DNA from: Pseudomarimonas salicorniae
Lineage (GTDB): Bacteria; Pseudomonadota; Gammaproteobacteria; Xanthomonadales; Xanthomonadaceae
Length of the DNA stretch: 64,000 bases
Direction of reading: 5' to 3'
NCBI RefSeq assembly: GCF_023156535.1
Contig: NZ_JALNMH010000002.1
Coordinates: forward strand, 372,001 to 436,000
Shown here: piece by piece, positions 44,612 to 53,735 of the stretch
Layout: the number at the start of each line of letters is the position of its first letter
Numbering within the stretch: position 1 is the first letter of the stretch
Translations under genes and position numbers: made by a program
The notes under the pieces: model-generated
Seen by the model: the letters and a program-made list of their open reading frames with translations, nothing else
Told to the model about the DNA's origin: nothing
The model's database searches: none

Positions 44612-45460
44612 GTGAGCTTGCGCAAACGACTGGCCGAGTACGGCTTCGAGTCCAATGATGACTACGACTTCGCCCTGCGCTGCCTGTTCGAGGCCGAGCT
44701 GGGGCACCTCCGGGTGCTGCATGTCGACGGCAGTGCGGGGCGGCGCAAGACCGCCTTTGCGCACGCGCTGGGCCACGCCCTGGCCTACGATCATGTCCTG
44801 TACCACGACTTCAGCCGCCCGGAGCCGCCGCCGCCCGCGCGCTCGTTGAGCCTGGTCGAGGAGGCGGCCGGTGGCCCGCCGGAACCCGCGCTCGGTGCCT
44901 TCGAGCGGGTGGTGACCGAGGCATGCGCCTATTCGGAGGCAGCACGCACCCTGCTGATCCTCGACCAGCTGCAGGCCGCCCCGTTCGCCGACCACCTGCG
45001 CCTGGTCGGCTTTGTCGAGGATGGTGAGTGGTCGGCGGGCAACGCCAGTGTCCACGCCAACCCGCGCAATTTCCTGCTCGCCCTGATCAGCGAAGAGCCG
45101 ATCTACCACTCGCTGGCCCGACGCAGCTACCGGGTCTGGACCAATGCCGAGCGCGCCTACCTCGCCTATCGCGCGGAAGACTTCGGCCTGCCGACCGAGG
45201 CGCAGCCGCTGCTAGCCGCGCTGGCCGAGGTATTCACGGCGATTGACGCCTCGCCGACACCGCGCGAGCTGTCGCGCCTGCTCGACGACCTGCTTCACCG
45301 GGTGCGCAGCGAGGAACAGCTCCGACAGTCGATCTTCGGCTGGACCGAGGGGATCGATCGGGAAAGTCTGATCGCTCCGGCCCTCAACCCCTTGTTTCAG
45401 CAGGCGCTGGACGCGCTGGAGCAGCTTCTGGGCGCCGACCGGGTCGAGCTGGAAAGCTGA
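44612..45460 (+). CDS. hypothetical protein with a degenerate P-loop
   Basis: 282 residues from GTG 44612 (SLRKRLAEYGFESNDDYDFA). VLHVDGSAGRRKTAFAHALG looks like a Walker A in which the conserved final Gly is Arg (GSAGRRKT). LLILDQLQAAPF resembles Walker B but ends DQ. These are followed by a helical C-terminal half (PTPRELSRLLDDLLHRVRSE). It may be an AAA-like ATPase that has lost catalysis, or bind nucleotide differently. No family recognised. Located between two TonB-dependent receptor genes. Confidence 0.75.
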   Translation: MSLRKRLAEYGFESNDDYDFALRCLFEAELGHLRVLHVDGSAGRRKTAFAHALGHALAYDHVLYHDFSRPEPPPPARSLSLVEEAAGGPPEPALGAFERVVTEACAYSEAARTLLILDQLQAAPFADHLRLVGFVEDGEWSAGNASVHANPRNFLLALISEEPIYHSLARRSYRVWTNAERAYLAYRAEDFGLPTEAQPLLAALAEVFTAIDASPTPRELSRLLDDLLHRVRSEEQLRQSIFGWTEGIDRESLIAPALNPLFQQALDALEQLLGADRVELES

Positions 45461-45536
45461 ACGGCACCCAAACCCAGGCCTTGGGTACGGGTCTTTCCCT
45501 ATACAAGTTGTGCCGGAAACGTTAAAAACCCGTGAC

Positions 45537-45571
45537 GTCGGGAGGGGAACCCAGGGGGGCTGGTTCCCGAC
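45537..45571 (+). promoter_or_regulatory. 5'-untranslated hairpin before the TonB-dependent receptor gene
   Basis: GTCGGG (45537-45542) pairs with CCCGAC (45566-45571), and AACC with GGTT inside it, separated by a small bulge. This would form in the leader of the receptor mRNA if transcription starts near 45512, downstream of the TATACA at 45500. No riboswitch class is recognised. The 164-base gap 45461-45624 otherwise shows an AT-richer patch (AACGTTAAAAACC) typical of a promoter area. Confidence 0.4.
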
Positions 45572-45624
45572 GCAGTTCACGGCGCGCACGGCGCGTCCCA
45601 CACGAAAACCACGCGGAGCACTGC

Positions 45625-48492
45625 ATGAAGTCGAATCGTACGCCGTTGTCGACGGGCATCCGTCGCGCACTCTGGATGAGCCTGGCCGTCGCTGCACCCG
45701 CGGTCCTGCCCGCGCTGGCGGTCGCCCAGGACGCCGCCACCCTCGATCGCGTCGAAGTGACCGGGTCGCGGATCAAGAAGGCCGAAATCGAAGGCCAGAC
45801 GCCGATCACCACGATCAGCCGCGAGGACATCGCCCGCACCGGCCTCACCTCGGTGGCCGATATCGTCCAGCAGCTGACCGGCTCCGGCTCGTCCCTGAAC
45901 ACCAAGTTCAACTCGAGCGGAAACTTCGGCTTCCCGCCCGACGGCTCCGGCGTCGGCGCCGGCTCGGCCACCGTGGACCTGCGCCACCTCGGCACCAAGC
46001 GCGTGCTGATCCTGGTCGACGGCATCCGCTGGGTGAATGAGGCCTCGGCCTCGGGCGTGTCCAGCTCCACCGACCTCAACACCATCCCGGTTGCGATCAT
46101 CGAGCGCATCGAGGTGCTTGAGGACGGCGCTTCCTCGATCTACGGTTCCGACGCCATCGCCGGCGTGGTGAACATCATCACCCGCAAGAGCTTCGACGGC
46201 GCCTCGGCCTCGGTCTACTACGGCGAGTACGAGGAAGGCGGCGACACCAAGGCCGGCGAGATCGCCTTTGGCGGCACCGGCGACAACTTCAGCTTCTTCA
46301 TGGCCGCCAGCCACAATGAGCAGGACGGCATCAGCTCGACGGTCTACGGCCCGTCCTCGGTACCGGTTCCCGGCACCGGGCTGACCTTCGGCAGTTCGGC
46401 CACCCCGAACGGCCGCTTCATCTTCACCGACCCGAACACCGGCGTAACCCGCAACATCACCACGCCGAACGGCCAGTTCTTCCCGAACGGTCCGCGCTAC
46501 CCGCAGGACTTCATCCCGTTCACCACCGCGACGCGCTTCAACTTCTCCCAGTTCAACCTGATGCTGACCCCGAACGAGCGCAAGGGCGTGTTCGGGCAGA
46601 CCACCTTCAGCTTCGACAACGGCGTGAACTGGTACACCCGGGTGCTCTACAACACCCGCGAGTCGCTGAACCAGGCCGCCCCTGAGCCGATCTTCCTCGG
46701 CCCGGGCGCCGGCACCGGAAACCCGTATGCCGACAACATCCTGATTTCGGCCAGCAATCCGTTCAATCCGTTCGGCTTCGACCTGATCTCCAGCGGCCCC
46801 GGCGCCAACCTGGTGCTGGTCGGCCGGCGTCCGATCGAAGGCGGCCCGCGCCGCTTCTTCCAGGACGTCGACACCTGGTACATCGCCACCGGCCTCGAGG
46901 GCATGTTCGAGCTGGGTGACCGCGCGCTGTTCTGGGACCTGAACTTCGTCCGCAGCAAGAACGAGGCGAACCAGACCAACTTCGGCTCGTACAACATCCG
47001 CCGGATCAACCTGGCCCTCGGCCCGGTGGCGGCCTGCAACGCCGATCCGCAGTGCGTCCCGCTCAACATCTTCAGCGGCCCCGGCTCGATCACCCCGGCG
47101 ATGCTGAACTACATCCAGCCGGTGGTCCGCGACTTCAGCGAGAACGAGCTGCGCCTGCTCTCGTTCAACGTCTCGGGCGATCTGTTCGACATGCCGGCCG
47201 GCCCGCTGGCCTTCGCCGCGGGCGTCGAGCAGCGCAACCAGAAGGGCCAGTACCGTCCGGACGCGCTGACCGTCGCCGGTGAATACAACGGCGTGCCCTC
47301 GCAGCCCACCCGCGGCGGCTACGACGTCGACGAGTACTACCTGGAGTTCAGCATCCCGGTGTACGAGGCGGGCTCCTCGCGGCTCGACCTCAGCGCCGCC
47401 GGTCGCTACTCCGATTACTCGACCTTCGGCGGCGAAACCACCGGCAAGCTCGGCCTGCGCTGGCAGCTGTCCGAGGAGTTCCTGTTCCGTGGCACCTTCG
47501 CCGAGGGCTTCCGCGCCCCGTCGATCGGCGAGCTGTTCGGCGCCGCCGCACGCTTCGATGCCACCCTCGATGATCCCTGCCAGATCGGCCTCGACGGCTC
47601 GCCGCCCACTGCGCCGGCCGCCAACTGCCGCGCGCTGGGCGTGCCGGTCGGATCGCAGCAGATCAACTCGCAGATCTCGGTGACCACCGGCGGTAACCCG
47701 AACCTCGACCCCGAGCTCTCGGACAGCTTCACCACCGGCTTTGTGTGGAGCCCGGCCTTCGCCAGCAACACCGCCTGGTCCGAGCGCCTGGACTTCGAGT
47801 TCACCTACTACCGCCACGAGGTCGAGGGCGCCATCCAGGCCATCGACGCGCAGACCCAGCTCGACCTCTGCGCGGCGACGCTGGAACAGCAGTTCTGCAA
47901 CGGCATCACCCGTGCCACCACCGGCGACATCAACGGCTTCGCCAACCAGCTGGTCAACTTCGGCAAGATCGAAACCGACGGCTACGACTTCGACGTCTTC
48001 TGGACCCTTCCGGAGACCGACATCGGCCAGTTCAAGGTCAGCTGGAGCACCACCATCGTCGACGACTACGAGGCGGTGGATGGCCTCGGCACCCTGCAGC
48101 CGCAGGGCGTGGGCGTCGAGGTCAACGACTCGGCCATCCCCGAGTGGACCTCGAACATCGACGTCGACTGGACCTATGGCGACTTCGTCGCCTCCTGGCG
48201 CCTGCGTCACATCAGCGACCTGACCGAGGACTGCGGCGATGCCGCCTCGTTTGCGGTCTGCTCCGACCAGGCCAATGGGGTGAACAACCTCGGCTCGACC
48301 ACGTACCACGACCTGCGCGTGGGCTGGAAGGCGCCCTGGTTCGAGGGCACCCAGCTGACCCTTGGCGTCAACAACGCCTTCGCCAAGGATCCGCCGATCT
48401 GCCTGTCGTGCTCGCTGAACGGTTACGACGCCTCGACCTACGACCTGCCCGCCGGCCGCTTCATCTACGCCCGCGCCGAGGTCAAGTTCTAA
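45625..48492 (+). CDS. TonB-dependent outer-membrane receptor
   Basis: 955 residues. Signal peptide ends [11 protein letters not shown]. The plug starts [20 protein letters not shown] and contains [39 protein letters not shown] and [20 protein letters not shown]. The barrel fills residues ~190-955 and ends [14 protein letters not shown] with a C-terminal Phe. This is the large proteobacterial receptor type of the Xanthomonadales, often induced by peptides or glycans; the ligand is unknown. Gene-specific terminator at 48522. Confidence 0.93.
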   Translation: MKSNRTPLSTGIRRALWMSLAVAAPAVLPALAVAQDAATLDRVEVTGSRIKKAEIEGQTPITTISREDIARTGLTSVADIVQQLTGSGSSLNTKFNSSGNFGFPPDGSGVGAGSATVDLRHLGTKRVLILVDGIRWVNEASASGVSSSTDLNTIPVAIIERIEVLEDGASSIYGSDAIAGVVNIITRKSFDGASASVYYGEYEEGGDTKAGEIAFGGTGDNFSFFMAASHNEQDGISSTVYGPSSVPVPGTGLTFGSSATPNGRFIFTDPNTGVTRNITTPNGQFFPNGPRYPQDFIPFTTATRFNFSQFNLMLTPNERKGVFGQTTFSFDNGVNWYTRVLYNTRESLNQAAPEPIFLGPGAGTGNPYADNILISASNPFNPFGFDLISSGPGANLVLVGRRPIEGGPRRFFQDVDTWYIATGLEGMFELGDRALFWDLNFVRSKNEANQTNFGSYNIRRINLALGPVAACNADPQCVPLNIFSGPGSITPAMLNYIQPVVRDFSENELRLLSFNVSGDLFDMPAGPLAFAAGVEQRNQKGQYRPDALTVAGEYNGVPSQPTRGGYDVDEYYLEFSIPVYEAGSSRLDLSAAGRYSDYSTFGGETTGKLGLRWQLSEEFLFRGTFAEGFRAPSIGELFGAAARFDATLDDPCQIGLDGSPPTAPAANCRALGVPVGSQQINSQISVTTGGNPNLDPELSDSFTTGFVWSPAFASNTAWSERLDFEFTYYRHEVEGAIQAIDAQTQLDLCAATLEQQFCNGITRATTGDINGFANQLVNFGKIETDGYDFDVFWTLPETDIGQFKVSWSTTIVDDYEAVDGLGTLQPQGVGVEVNDSAIPEWTSNIDVDWTYGDFVASWRLRHISDLTEDCGDAASFAVCSDQANGVNNLGSTTYHDLRVGWKAPWFEGTQLTLGVNNAFAKDPPICLSCSLNGYDASTYDLPAGRFIYARAEVKF

Positions 48493-48521
48493 AGCGACAA
48501 GAGCCACCCAGTGGCCCTGCG

Positions 48522-48550
48522 TGCCCCGGCTTCGGCCGGGGCATTTTTTT
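48522..48550 (+). terminator. intrinsic terminator with UUCG tetraloop
   Basis: A perfect 9-bp stem TGCCCCGGC/GCCGGGGCA with a TTCG loop, followed immediately by seven Ts. UUCG tetraloops are exceptionally stable. It ends the TonB-dependent receptor transcript 30 bases beyond the stop codon. One of the most convincing regulatory sites in the window. Confidence 0.95.
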
Positions 48551-48603
48551 GGACGAGCCGACAGGCGCGTTTGGGCGCGAAGTTCGCATTCGCCTCGGTC
48601 CCC

Positions 48604-48670
48604 TGTAGGAGCCAGCTTGCTGGCGATAGACGCCCCGGATGGGACGATCGCCAGCAAGCTGGCTACTACA
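48604..48670. repeat. dispersed palindrome, copy 2
   Basis: Arms 48604-48627 and 48647-48670 are inverted copies with one mismatch (CTAC for CTCC in the right arm) around a 19-base loop. It is nearly identical to 31325-31391. The downstream flank also resembles the flank of copy 1 (TGNGGAAGGTCT), so more than the palindrome was copied. Confidence 0.9.
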
Positions 48671-48716
48671 TTCGGGTGTTGTGGAAGGTCTTCTTCGCGC
48701 CCAAACCGGCCTGCCG

Positions 48717-48929
48717 CTAGGCCCCAACCATCGACGTCAGGGATCGGCCATTCGCCCGGCGCACCTCGATGCGCTTCCACATCTTCTCGTGGAAGAAATA
48801 GGCCACCGTATTGCAGGCCGGCTCGACCAGAGCCAGGGCACCACCGACGATCACGTCGCCGGTGAAGGCGTAGCCGACCCCGAAGGCAACGCCCATGTGG
48901 ATGCCGGCGAAGGTGAGGGTTTTGGCCAT
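48717..48929 (-). CDS. DUF2061 small membrane protein
   Basis: 70 residues. AKTLTFAGIHMGVAFGVGYA, then GDVIVGGALALVEPACNTVA and the conserved FHEKMW. This is the DUF2061 family of small two-helix inner-membrane proteins (often Asn-Thr-Val-Ala-Tyr-Phe-Phe-His-Glu). Function not established. An RBS-like GGGAG precedes ATG 48929. The gene lies alone among repeats. Confidence 0.88.
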   Translation of the reverse strand: MAKTLTFAGIHMGVAFGVGYAFTGDVIVGGALALVEPACNTVAYFFHEKMWKRIEVRRANGRSLTSMVGA

Positions 48930-49137
48930 GTCGGTGGCTCCCGGTGGACTGTCAGCAGTATCGCGATCCGTTCTCAATCCAGCCAATGGATTGTCCAAAC
49001 CTCAACGATAGCCAACCCCTATCGCGACCCGCCCGCGGATCCGCTTTGTCCCTCGATGCAGGCCAGCGAGCCACGGCGGGGCTCGGCGCCCAGCCAGACC
49101 TCGACGCGGCGGGCGGCCTGAGGTCCGGAACGGGTGC

Positions 49138-49378
49138 AAATCGGACGTTCGCCACCGACCCCGATCGGGCGGGCTCTTCGTAGGAGCGGACATGGCCGCG
49201 ACCGCGGAGGTTCGCCCTTGCCCCGGTCTGTGGAGAACACGCCACGCCGCGGTCGCGCCCATGTGCGCTCCTACAGTCGGGCTTCGTTGGGCTTCAGCGA
49301 AGCCTCATAGGGTGCGCCTTGGGCGCACCGATTCTGAAGTTCGGACGGTACGTCCGGTGCGGCCAGCCGCACCCTATG
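49138..49378 (-). repeat. composite palindromic repeat, copy 2 (opposite orientation) with tail
   Basis: Module A is 49306-49378 (arms CATAGGGTGCG), linker 49274-49305, module B 49181-49273 (arms about 27 bases with 25 matches, TAGGAGCG...ACCGCGG), and an extra 43-base tail 49138-49180 (CCCGATCGGGCGGGCTCTTCG). It is inverted relative to copies 1 and 3. With 48930-49137 and 49379-49500 it fills the gap before the next gene; no protein was recognised there. Confidence 0.9.
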
Positions 49379-49500
49379 TGATGTGTGCTTCGCGCCCGAT
49401 ATCCGCATTGCCACGATGCTCGAGGCGCTCGGGCACGACGCCCGGAGCGGGCGGCGGGCCCGATGGGCGCGTCATCCGCGCTGGGCTGCCGCGGGTGGGC

Positions 49501-49506
49501 TATGCT
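49501..49506 (+). promoter_or_regulatory. candidate -10 box of the 49536 gene
   Basis: TATGCT, 29 bases before the ATG at 49536, in a GGGTGGGCTATGCTCC context. It fits the -10 pattern of other genes in the window; no clear -35. Confidence 0.35.
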
Positions 49507-49535
49507 CCGCGGCCATCTGCTCTACGAGTCGGTCC

Positions 49536-50705
49536 ATGCGCTGTCGATTCATCGCTTTCTCCCTGGGCGCCCTGTTCGCGGTCGGCGCCGTGGCGGCGCC
49601 GCCGTATTCCGGCACGGTATTTCTCGATCCCGACATCATCCTTGCCAGTGATCCCAGCGCTTTCGCCGGACTCACGCCAGCAGGCCGCGGGCAGCGCCAG
49701 ATGTTCGATCGCCGGGTAAACGTCTTCGCCAGCTTCGATGCCTATCTGTTCCAGGCGGCCTACTCCGATGGCGCCTCGGTGGAGGTCCAGGTCAATCCGG
49801 AGTTCGGCAGCGCCAGCGACGCGCAGACCGTGGCAGGCTTCTACGCCCATGCGATCGGCCAGCTGCCGCGCGCGCTCCGCGAGCGTCTGCGCACCGTGTG
49901 GATCCACAAGGGTGACGAGGCCTTTGGCGGCGGCAATGACAACCTGCTGATCCACACCGGCAGCATCGCCGCGCAGTATCTGGCCGACGGCATCCTCGAG
50001 GAGGTTCTGCTGCACGAGGCCGTACACACCTCGCTCGACCCGGCGCATGCCGCCGCCCCCGGCTGGCTCGCCGCGCAGCAGGCGGATGGCGACTTCATCT
50101 CCACCTATGGCCGCGACTTTCCCGGCCGCGAGGACCTCGCCGAATCCTTCCTGCCGTGGTTCGCGGCGCGCCACCGTCCCGAGCGCATTGATACCACCCT
50201 CCGCGACAACGTCGCCCGCGTCATGCCGGCGCGCAGTGCCTACTTCGAGGGGCTGAATCTTGACCTGCGGCCGACCGTGACGGACGCCGCATCCAACGAC
50301 CAATACTGGATCAGCGGCGTCGGCCGGTTCGAGGGGCCGACGCTGATCGTCGACGAGGCCGCCAGCACGTTCGGCACCGAGTTCGGCGCCGGATTCGATG
50401 CAGCCCGCGTGCGCTACGCCGACTGGGGCAGTCTGCAGATCCGTTTCACCTCCTGCAGCGGCGCGGTGCTGGAGTACGCGGCGACCGATCCGCGCTTCGG
50501 AAGCGGAGGCTACCCGCTGTCGCGCCTGCCCTCGGCGGCGCAGCGGCGCTGCGAATCGCAGGGCTTCGCCAATGTCAGCGGCAAGGACTGGATCGTCGGC
50601 GCCTGGTTCGGCGGCGACACCCGCAGCGGTGAGGGATTGTTGCTTGAGGTGCTGGAAGGCGATGTCCCCTTCGTAGCCTGGTTCACCTACGGCGCCCCGC
50701 GCTAG
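49536..50705 (+). CDS. exported hypothetical protein with an HExxH site
   Basis: 389 residues with a signal peptide (MRCRFIAFSLGALFAVGAVAA, then PPYSG). The mature protein contains TVFLDPDIILASDPS, TVWIHKGDEAFGGGNDNLLI and LLHEAVHTSLD (His160, Glu161, His164), an HExxH zinc-protease motif. No Met-turn or known third ligand was identified. The C-terminal ~120 residues look beta-rich and Cys-containing (FTSCSGAVLEY). Probably a secreted or periplasmic metallopeptidase of unrecognised family. Confidence 0.75.
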   Translation: MRCRFIAFSLGALFAVGAVAAPPYSGTVFLDPDIILASDPSAFAGLTPAGRGQRQMFDRRVNVFASFDAYLFQAAYSDGASVEVQVNPEFGSASDAQTVAGFYAHAIGQLPRALRERLRTVWIHKGDEAFGGGNDNLLIHTGSIAAQYLADGILEEVLLHEAVHTSLDPAHAAAPGWLAAQQADGDFISTYGRDFPGREDLAESFLPWFAARHRPERIDTTLRDNVARVMPARSAYFEGLNLDLRPTVTDAASNDQYWISGVGRFEGPTLIVDEAASTFGTEFGAGFDAARVRYADWGSLQIRFTSCSGAVLEYAATDPRFGSGGYPLSRLPSAAQRRCESQGFANVSGKDWIVGAWFGGDTRSGEGLLLEVLEGDVPFVAWFTYGAPR

Positions 50706-50792
50706 CGCCCTCCATCCGCTGCCCGGCAGTTAGGGCGGCGCGTGGCGCGCGTGCTCTACTGGCCGGGCGCCCGCGTAGAACGGAGGCCCGGT

Positions 50793-51314
50793 ATGGCGCA
50801 GTCCAGCTTTCTCTACTTCGCCTACGGCTCCAACATGTTCAGCCCGCGACTGCGCGCGGCCAGCCGGGCCCCCACCGCGCGCCAGGCGCGTCGCGCCAGC
50901 CTGCGCGGCCATCGCCTGAGCTTCGACAAGGTTGGCAGCGACGACGGCACGGGCAAGTGCGATGCGGAGTGGACGGGAGACGCGCAGGACGTCGTCCACG
51001 GCGTCCTCTATCTGATCGATGAACTGGACGGCCGGGCGCTCGACCGCGCCGAGGGGCTGGGCCAGGGCTACGAGCGGGCCACGCTGCAGGTCGAATCGGG
51101 AGGGGTCGAGCTGGGATGCACGACCTATGTCGCCACGCACAAGGATCCCTCACTTCGCCCGCTGTGCTGGTACAAGCAGTTGGTGCTGGCCGGCGCCCGG
51201 GAACACGGCCTGCCGCCCGACTACATCGCCGGAATCGAAGCGGTGGCGCACATCGACGACGCCGATCTGGCCCGGCGCGAGGCCTACCAGCGACTGCTGC
51301 GAGGCGAGGCCTGA
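50793..51314 (+). CDS. gamma-glutamylcyclotransferase-like protein
   Basis: 173 residues from ATG 50793. FLYFAYGSNM is the substrate-binding signature of the GGCT/AIG2 fold. The putative catalytic Glu is in LDRAEGLGQGYER. Other phrases: VHGVLYLIDELDGRALDRAE and LRPLCWYKQLVLAGAREH. Members cyclise gamma-glutamyl compounds, some to 5-oxoproline. An RBS-like GGAGG is 8-12 bases upstream of the start. Confidence 0.88.
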   Translation: MAQSSFLYFAYGSNMFSPRLRAASRAPTARQARRASLRGHRLSFDKVGSDDGTGKCDAEWTGDAQDVVHGVLYLIDELDGRALDRAEGLGQGYERATLQVESGGVELGCTTYVATHKDPSLRPLCWYKQLVLAGAREHGLPPDYIAGIEAVAHIDDADLARREAYQRLLRGEA

Positions 51315-51394
51315 GGCGACCCCAGCACGCGTCTGCCGCGGTTGGGCTTGTGCGGTCACGGAAACTGGCCCGGCGGCGCGGGCTGCGGCCTTCG

Positions 51395-51419
51395 CGGCTC
51401 GATACCTCACCGCGAACGG
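51395..51419. repeat. single half of the TACCTC/CGAACGG repeat
   Basis: CGGCTCGATACCTCACCGCG followed by AACGG corresponds to the right arm of the inverted repeat at 34742-34817. No facing arm is evident. It lies in the 128-base gap between the converging GGCT-like gene and the amidohydrolase gene. Confidence 0.55.
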
Positions 51420-51442
51420 ATGGGGCTGGACCGACGCCAGAC

Positions 51443-53107
51443 TCAGTCGCGCAGTTCGGGGCGCTGATAGACCGGCTGGCCGTCGACCCAGGTAGCGATC
51501 ACCGCGGTCTGCAGCAGGTCGCTGGCAGGGTCGCGAATTGGCGAGTGGTCGAGGATCACGAAGTCCGCGCGCTTGCCGGGGCTGAGTGAGCCGAGCCGCG
51601 CCTCGTCGAAAGCGGCGAAGGCGGCATCCAGGGTGAAGCCGCGCAGGGCCTCGTGGGCGGTGAGCTTCTCCTGGGGTAGCCAGCCGCCGGCGGGCTGGCC
51701 TTTCGCATCCTGGCGGGTGATCGCGGCATACAGGCCGGCGAGTGGATCGATATGTTCGACCGGGAAGTCCGAGCCCAGCGCCAGGCGCACGCCGGCGTCG
51801 CGGAAGCTGCGCCAGGCATAGCCGCCGACGATGCGCAGCGGGCCGACGCGCTGCTCGGCCCATCCCATGTCCGAGGTGGCATGGGTGGGCTGCATCGAGG
51901 CGATGACGCCAAGCCGGGCAAAGCGCGGGATATCGGACAGCGAGACGATCTGCGCATGCTCGATGCGCCAGCGATGGTCGGCGGCGGCGTCTTCGCCCAG
52001 GACCTCGGCGTAGAGGTCCAGCACCAGCCGGTTGCCGGCATCGCCGATGGCGTGGGTGGCAACCTGCAGGCCGCAGCCTTTGGCCTTCCGCATCGCCGCG
52101 CGCAGGCCCTCGGCCGAGGTCACCGGCAGACCACGCTGGCCGGGGGCGTCGCTGTAGTCCGACTTGAGCAGGGCGCCGCGCGAGCCGAGTGCGCCGTCCG
52201 AGTAGAGCTTGACCGTGCGCATGGCCAGGCGACCGCCCGGATGGGCATACGGTCCACCGTCGCGGCAGCGCGCGGCCAGCGCCGTACCGTCACCGTCGGC
52301 CCAGGCCTGGATGCGCAGGGGCAGGGCGCCGTCGTCGGCCATGCCGCGCAGCAGGTCCAGCGTCGCTTCCGAGACGCCTGCGTCGTGCACGCCGGTCAGT
52401 CCGGCAGCGACCAGGGCTTGAACACTCCGATCCAGCGCGCGGCGCAGCTGGGCGGCATCGGGCGGCGGCACCAGGGCTTCGATCAGGTTGGCCGCGGTAT
52501 CGATGAAGACGCCGGTGGCCTTGCCGTCACGGCGCAGGATCTCGCCACCCTCGACCTGCCAGTCGCCGTCCAGCGATCGGTCGAGCTTGGCCAGGGCCGC
52601 GCTGTTGCCCCAGCTGGCGTGGCCGTCGACGCGCTCCAGCCAGACCGGTCGATCGGGGAAGGCGGCGTCGAGGTCGGCGGCACTGGGGAATTCGCGCTCG
52701 GGCCAGAGATTCTGGTCCCAGCCGCGGCCGAGCAGCCATTCGCCCTCGGGCAGGTCCCTGGCGAAGGCGCGCAGGCGCTCGATGATCTCGTCCTTGCTGC
52801 GTGCGCCGACCAGGTTGGCCCGCAGCAGGGACAGCCCATGCCCAAGCACATGGCCGTGGGCGTCGATCAGCCCGGGCACGATCACCGCATTGCCGGCATC
52901 GACCCGCCTGGCTTCGGCATGCGACGCGCGCAGCGTGGCGCCGTCGCCCACCGCCAGCAGCGTGCCGCCATCATCGAACACCATCGCCTCGGCGTAGGGC
53001 CGGGCGGGGTCCATGGTGATGATCCGCGCGTTCTCGACACGGGTCACGGCGGCCGCCGGCAGGGTCAGGGCAAGGCAAAGCAGGGCAGCGATCGGGCGCA
53101 GATGCAT
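51443..53107 (-). CDS. exported YtcJ-type amidohydrolase
   Basis: 554 residues. Signal peptide LRPIAALLCLALTLPAAAV. The metal-dependent amidohydrolase barrel has VIVPGLIDAHGHVLGHGLSL (HxH metal site), GVHDAGVSEATLDLLRGMAD, HAIGDAGNRLVLDLYAE (metal His), RIEHAQIVSLSDI and RLALGSDFPVEHIDPL (metal Asp). This is the YtcJ/exoenzyme-regulatory amidohydrolase group. Many members hydrolyse amides or cyclic compounds; the substrate is unknown. Start ATG 53107. Confidence 0.9.
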   Translation of the reverse strand: MHLRPIAALLCLALTLPAAAVTRVENARIITMDPARPYAEAMVFDDGGTLLAVGDGATLRASHAEARRVDAGNAVIVPGLIDAHGHVLGHGLSLLRANLVGARSKDEIIERLRAFARDLPEGEWLLGRGWDQNLWPEREFPSAADLDAAFPDRPVWLERVDGHASWGNSAALAKLDRSLDGDWQVEGGEILRRDGKATGVFIDTAANLIEALVPPPDAAQLRRALDRSVQALVAAGLTGVHDAGVSEATLDLLRGMADDGALPLRIQAWADGDGTALAARCRDGGPYAHPGGRLAMRTVKLYSDGALGSRGALLKSDYSDAPGQRGLPVTSAEGLRAAMRKAKGCGLQVATHAIGDAGNRLVLDLYAEVLGEDAAADHRWRIEHAQIVSLSDIPRFARLGVIASMQPTHATSDMGWAEQRVGPLRIVGGYAWRSFRDAGVRLALGSDFPVEHIDPLAGLYAAITRQDAKGQPAGGWLPQEKLTAHEALRGFTLDAAFAAFDEARLGSLSPGKRADFVILDHSPIRDPASDLLQTAVIATWVDGQPVYQRPELRD

Positions 53108-53133
53108 CGGCGAAACTCCTGGTGTTGGTCCGC

Positions 53134-53607
53134 TCAGCGGTCGGGGACGGGCAGGTCAGGCCCGGACTTTACCTCGCGCAGCGAGAGGCTGGAGTTGATC
53201 TCCTTGACGCCGGGCAGGCTGCGCAGGCGATCGCGGGCGAACTCGCCGAAATCCTGCAGGTCCCGGGCAACCACCTGCAGCAGGTAGTCGTACTCGCCGG
53301 AGACGTTGTGGCAGGCGATCACCCGGTCGATGCCGCGCACCGCCTCCTCGAAGCGTTCGCCGAGGTCGCGGCTGTGGTTCTCCAGCATGATGTGGACGAA
53401 GGCGGTCACGCCCCAGCCCAGCTGTGTGGCATCCAGCCTGGCGTGATACCCACGGATCACCCCGTCCGACTCCAGCGCCTTGATCCGACGCCAGCAGGGC
53501 GAGGGGCTGAGTGCGACCCGCTCGGCCAGCTGCGCGGTGGTCAGCCGGGCATCCCCCTGCAGGGCCAGCAGCAGGCGGCGGTCGGTGCGGTCGAGGGTCT
53601 CGGGCAT
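53134..53607 (-). CDS. mdeR: Lrp/AsnC-family regulator, probable MdeR
   Basis: 157 residues. N-terminal helix-turn-helix (ETLDRTDRRLLLALQGDARL, LAERVALSPSPCWRRIKALE), then the ligand-binding ACT-like RAM domain (GWGVTAFVHIMLENHS, VSGEYDYLLQVVARDL). It is divergent from methionine gamma-lyase with 128 bases between. In Pseudomonas putida the Lrp-type MdeR activates mdeA in the same arrangement, so MdeR is the likely role here. It would respond to a sulfur amino acid or related ligand. The stop is 26 bases from the amidohydrolase start. Confidence 0.85.
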   Translation of the reverse strand: MPETLDRTDRRLLLALQGDARLTTAQLAERVALSPSPCWRRIKALESDGVIRGYHARLDATQLGWGVTAFVHIMLENHSRDLGERFEEAVRGIDRVIACHNVSGEYDYLLQVVARDLQDFGEFARDRLRSLPGVKEINSSLSLREVKSGPDLPVPDR

Positions 53608-53735
53608 GCGCTGCCTCCCTTGCTTCGTGTTTGGGAAGGATATTCCACTCTTCGGCTCGGTCGGCGGTGGATTTGGGCAGCACATGCCCGGCCATCGGCG
53701 CAAGAATGCCCCCACGTTCAGCCCGAGGAGGTCCC

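Noticed and set aside
45577-48780. A minus-strand open frame of over 1000 codons opposite the second TonB-dependent receptor
   Set aside because: The translation is low-complexity and the plus strand encodes an unmistakable receptor with signal peptide, plug and terminator.
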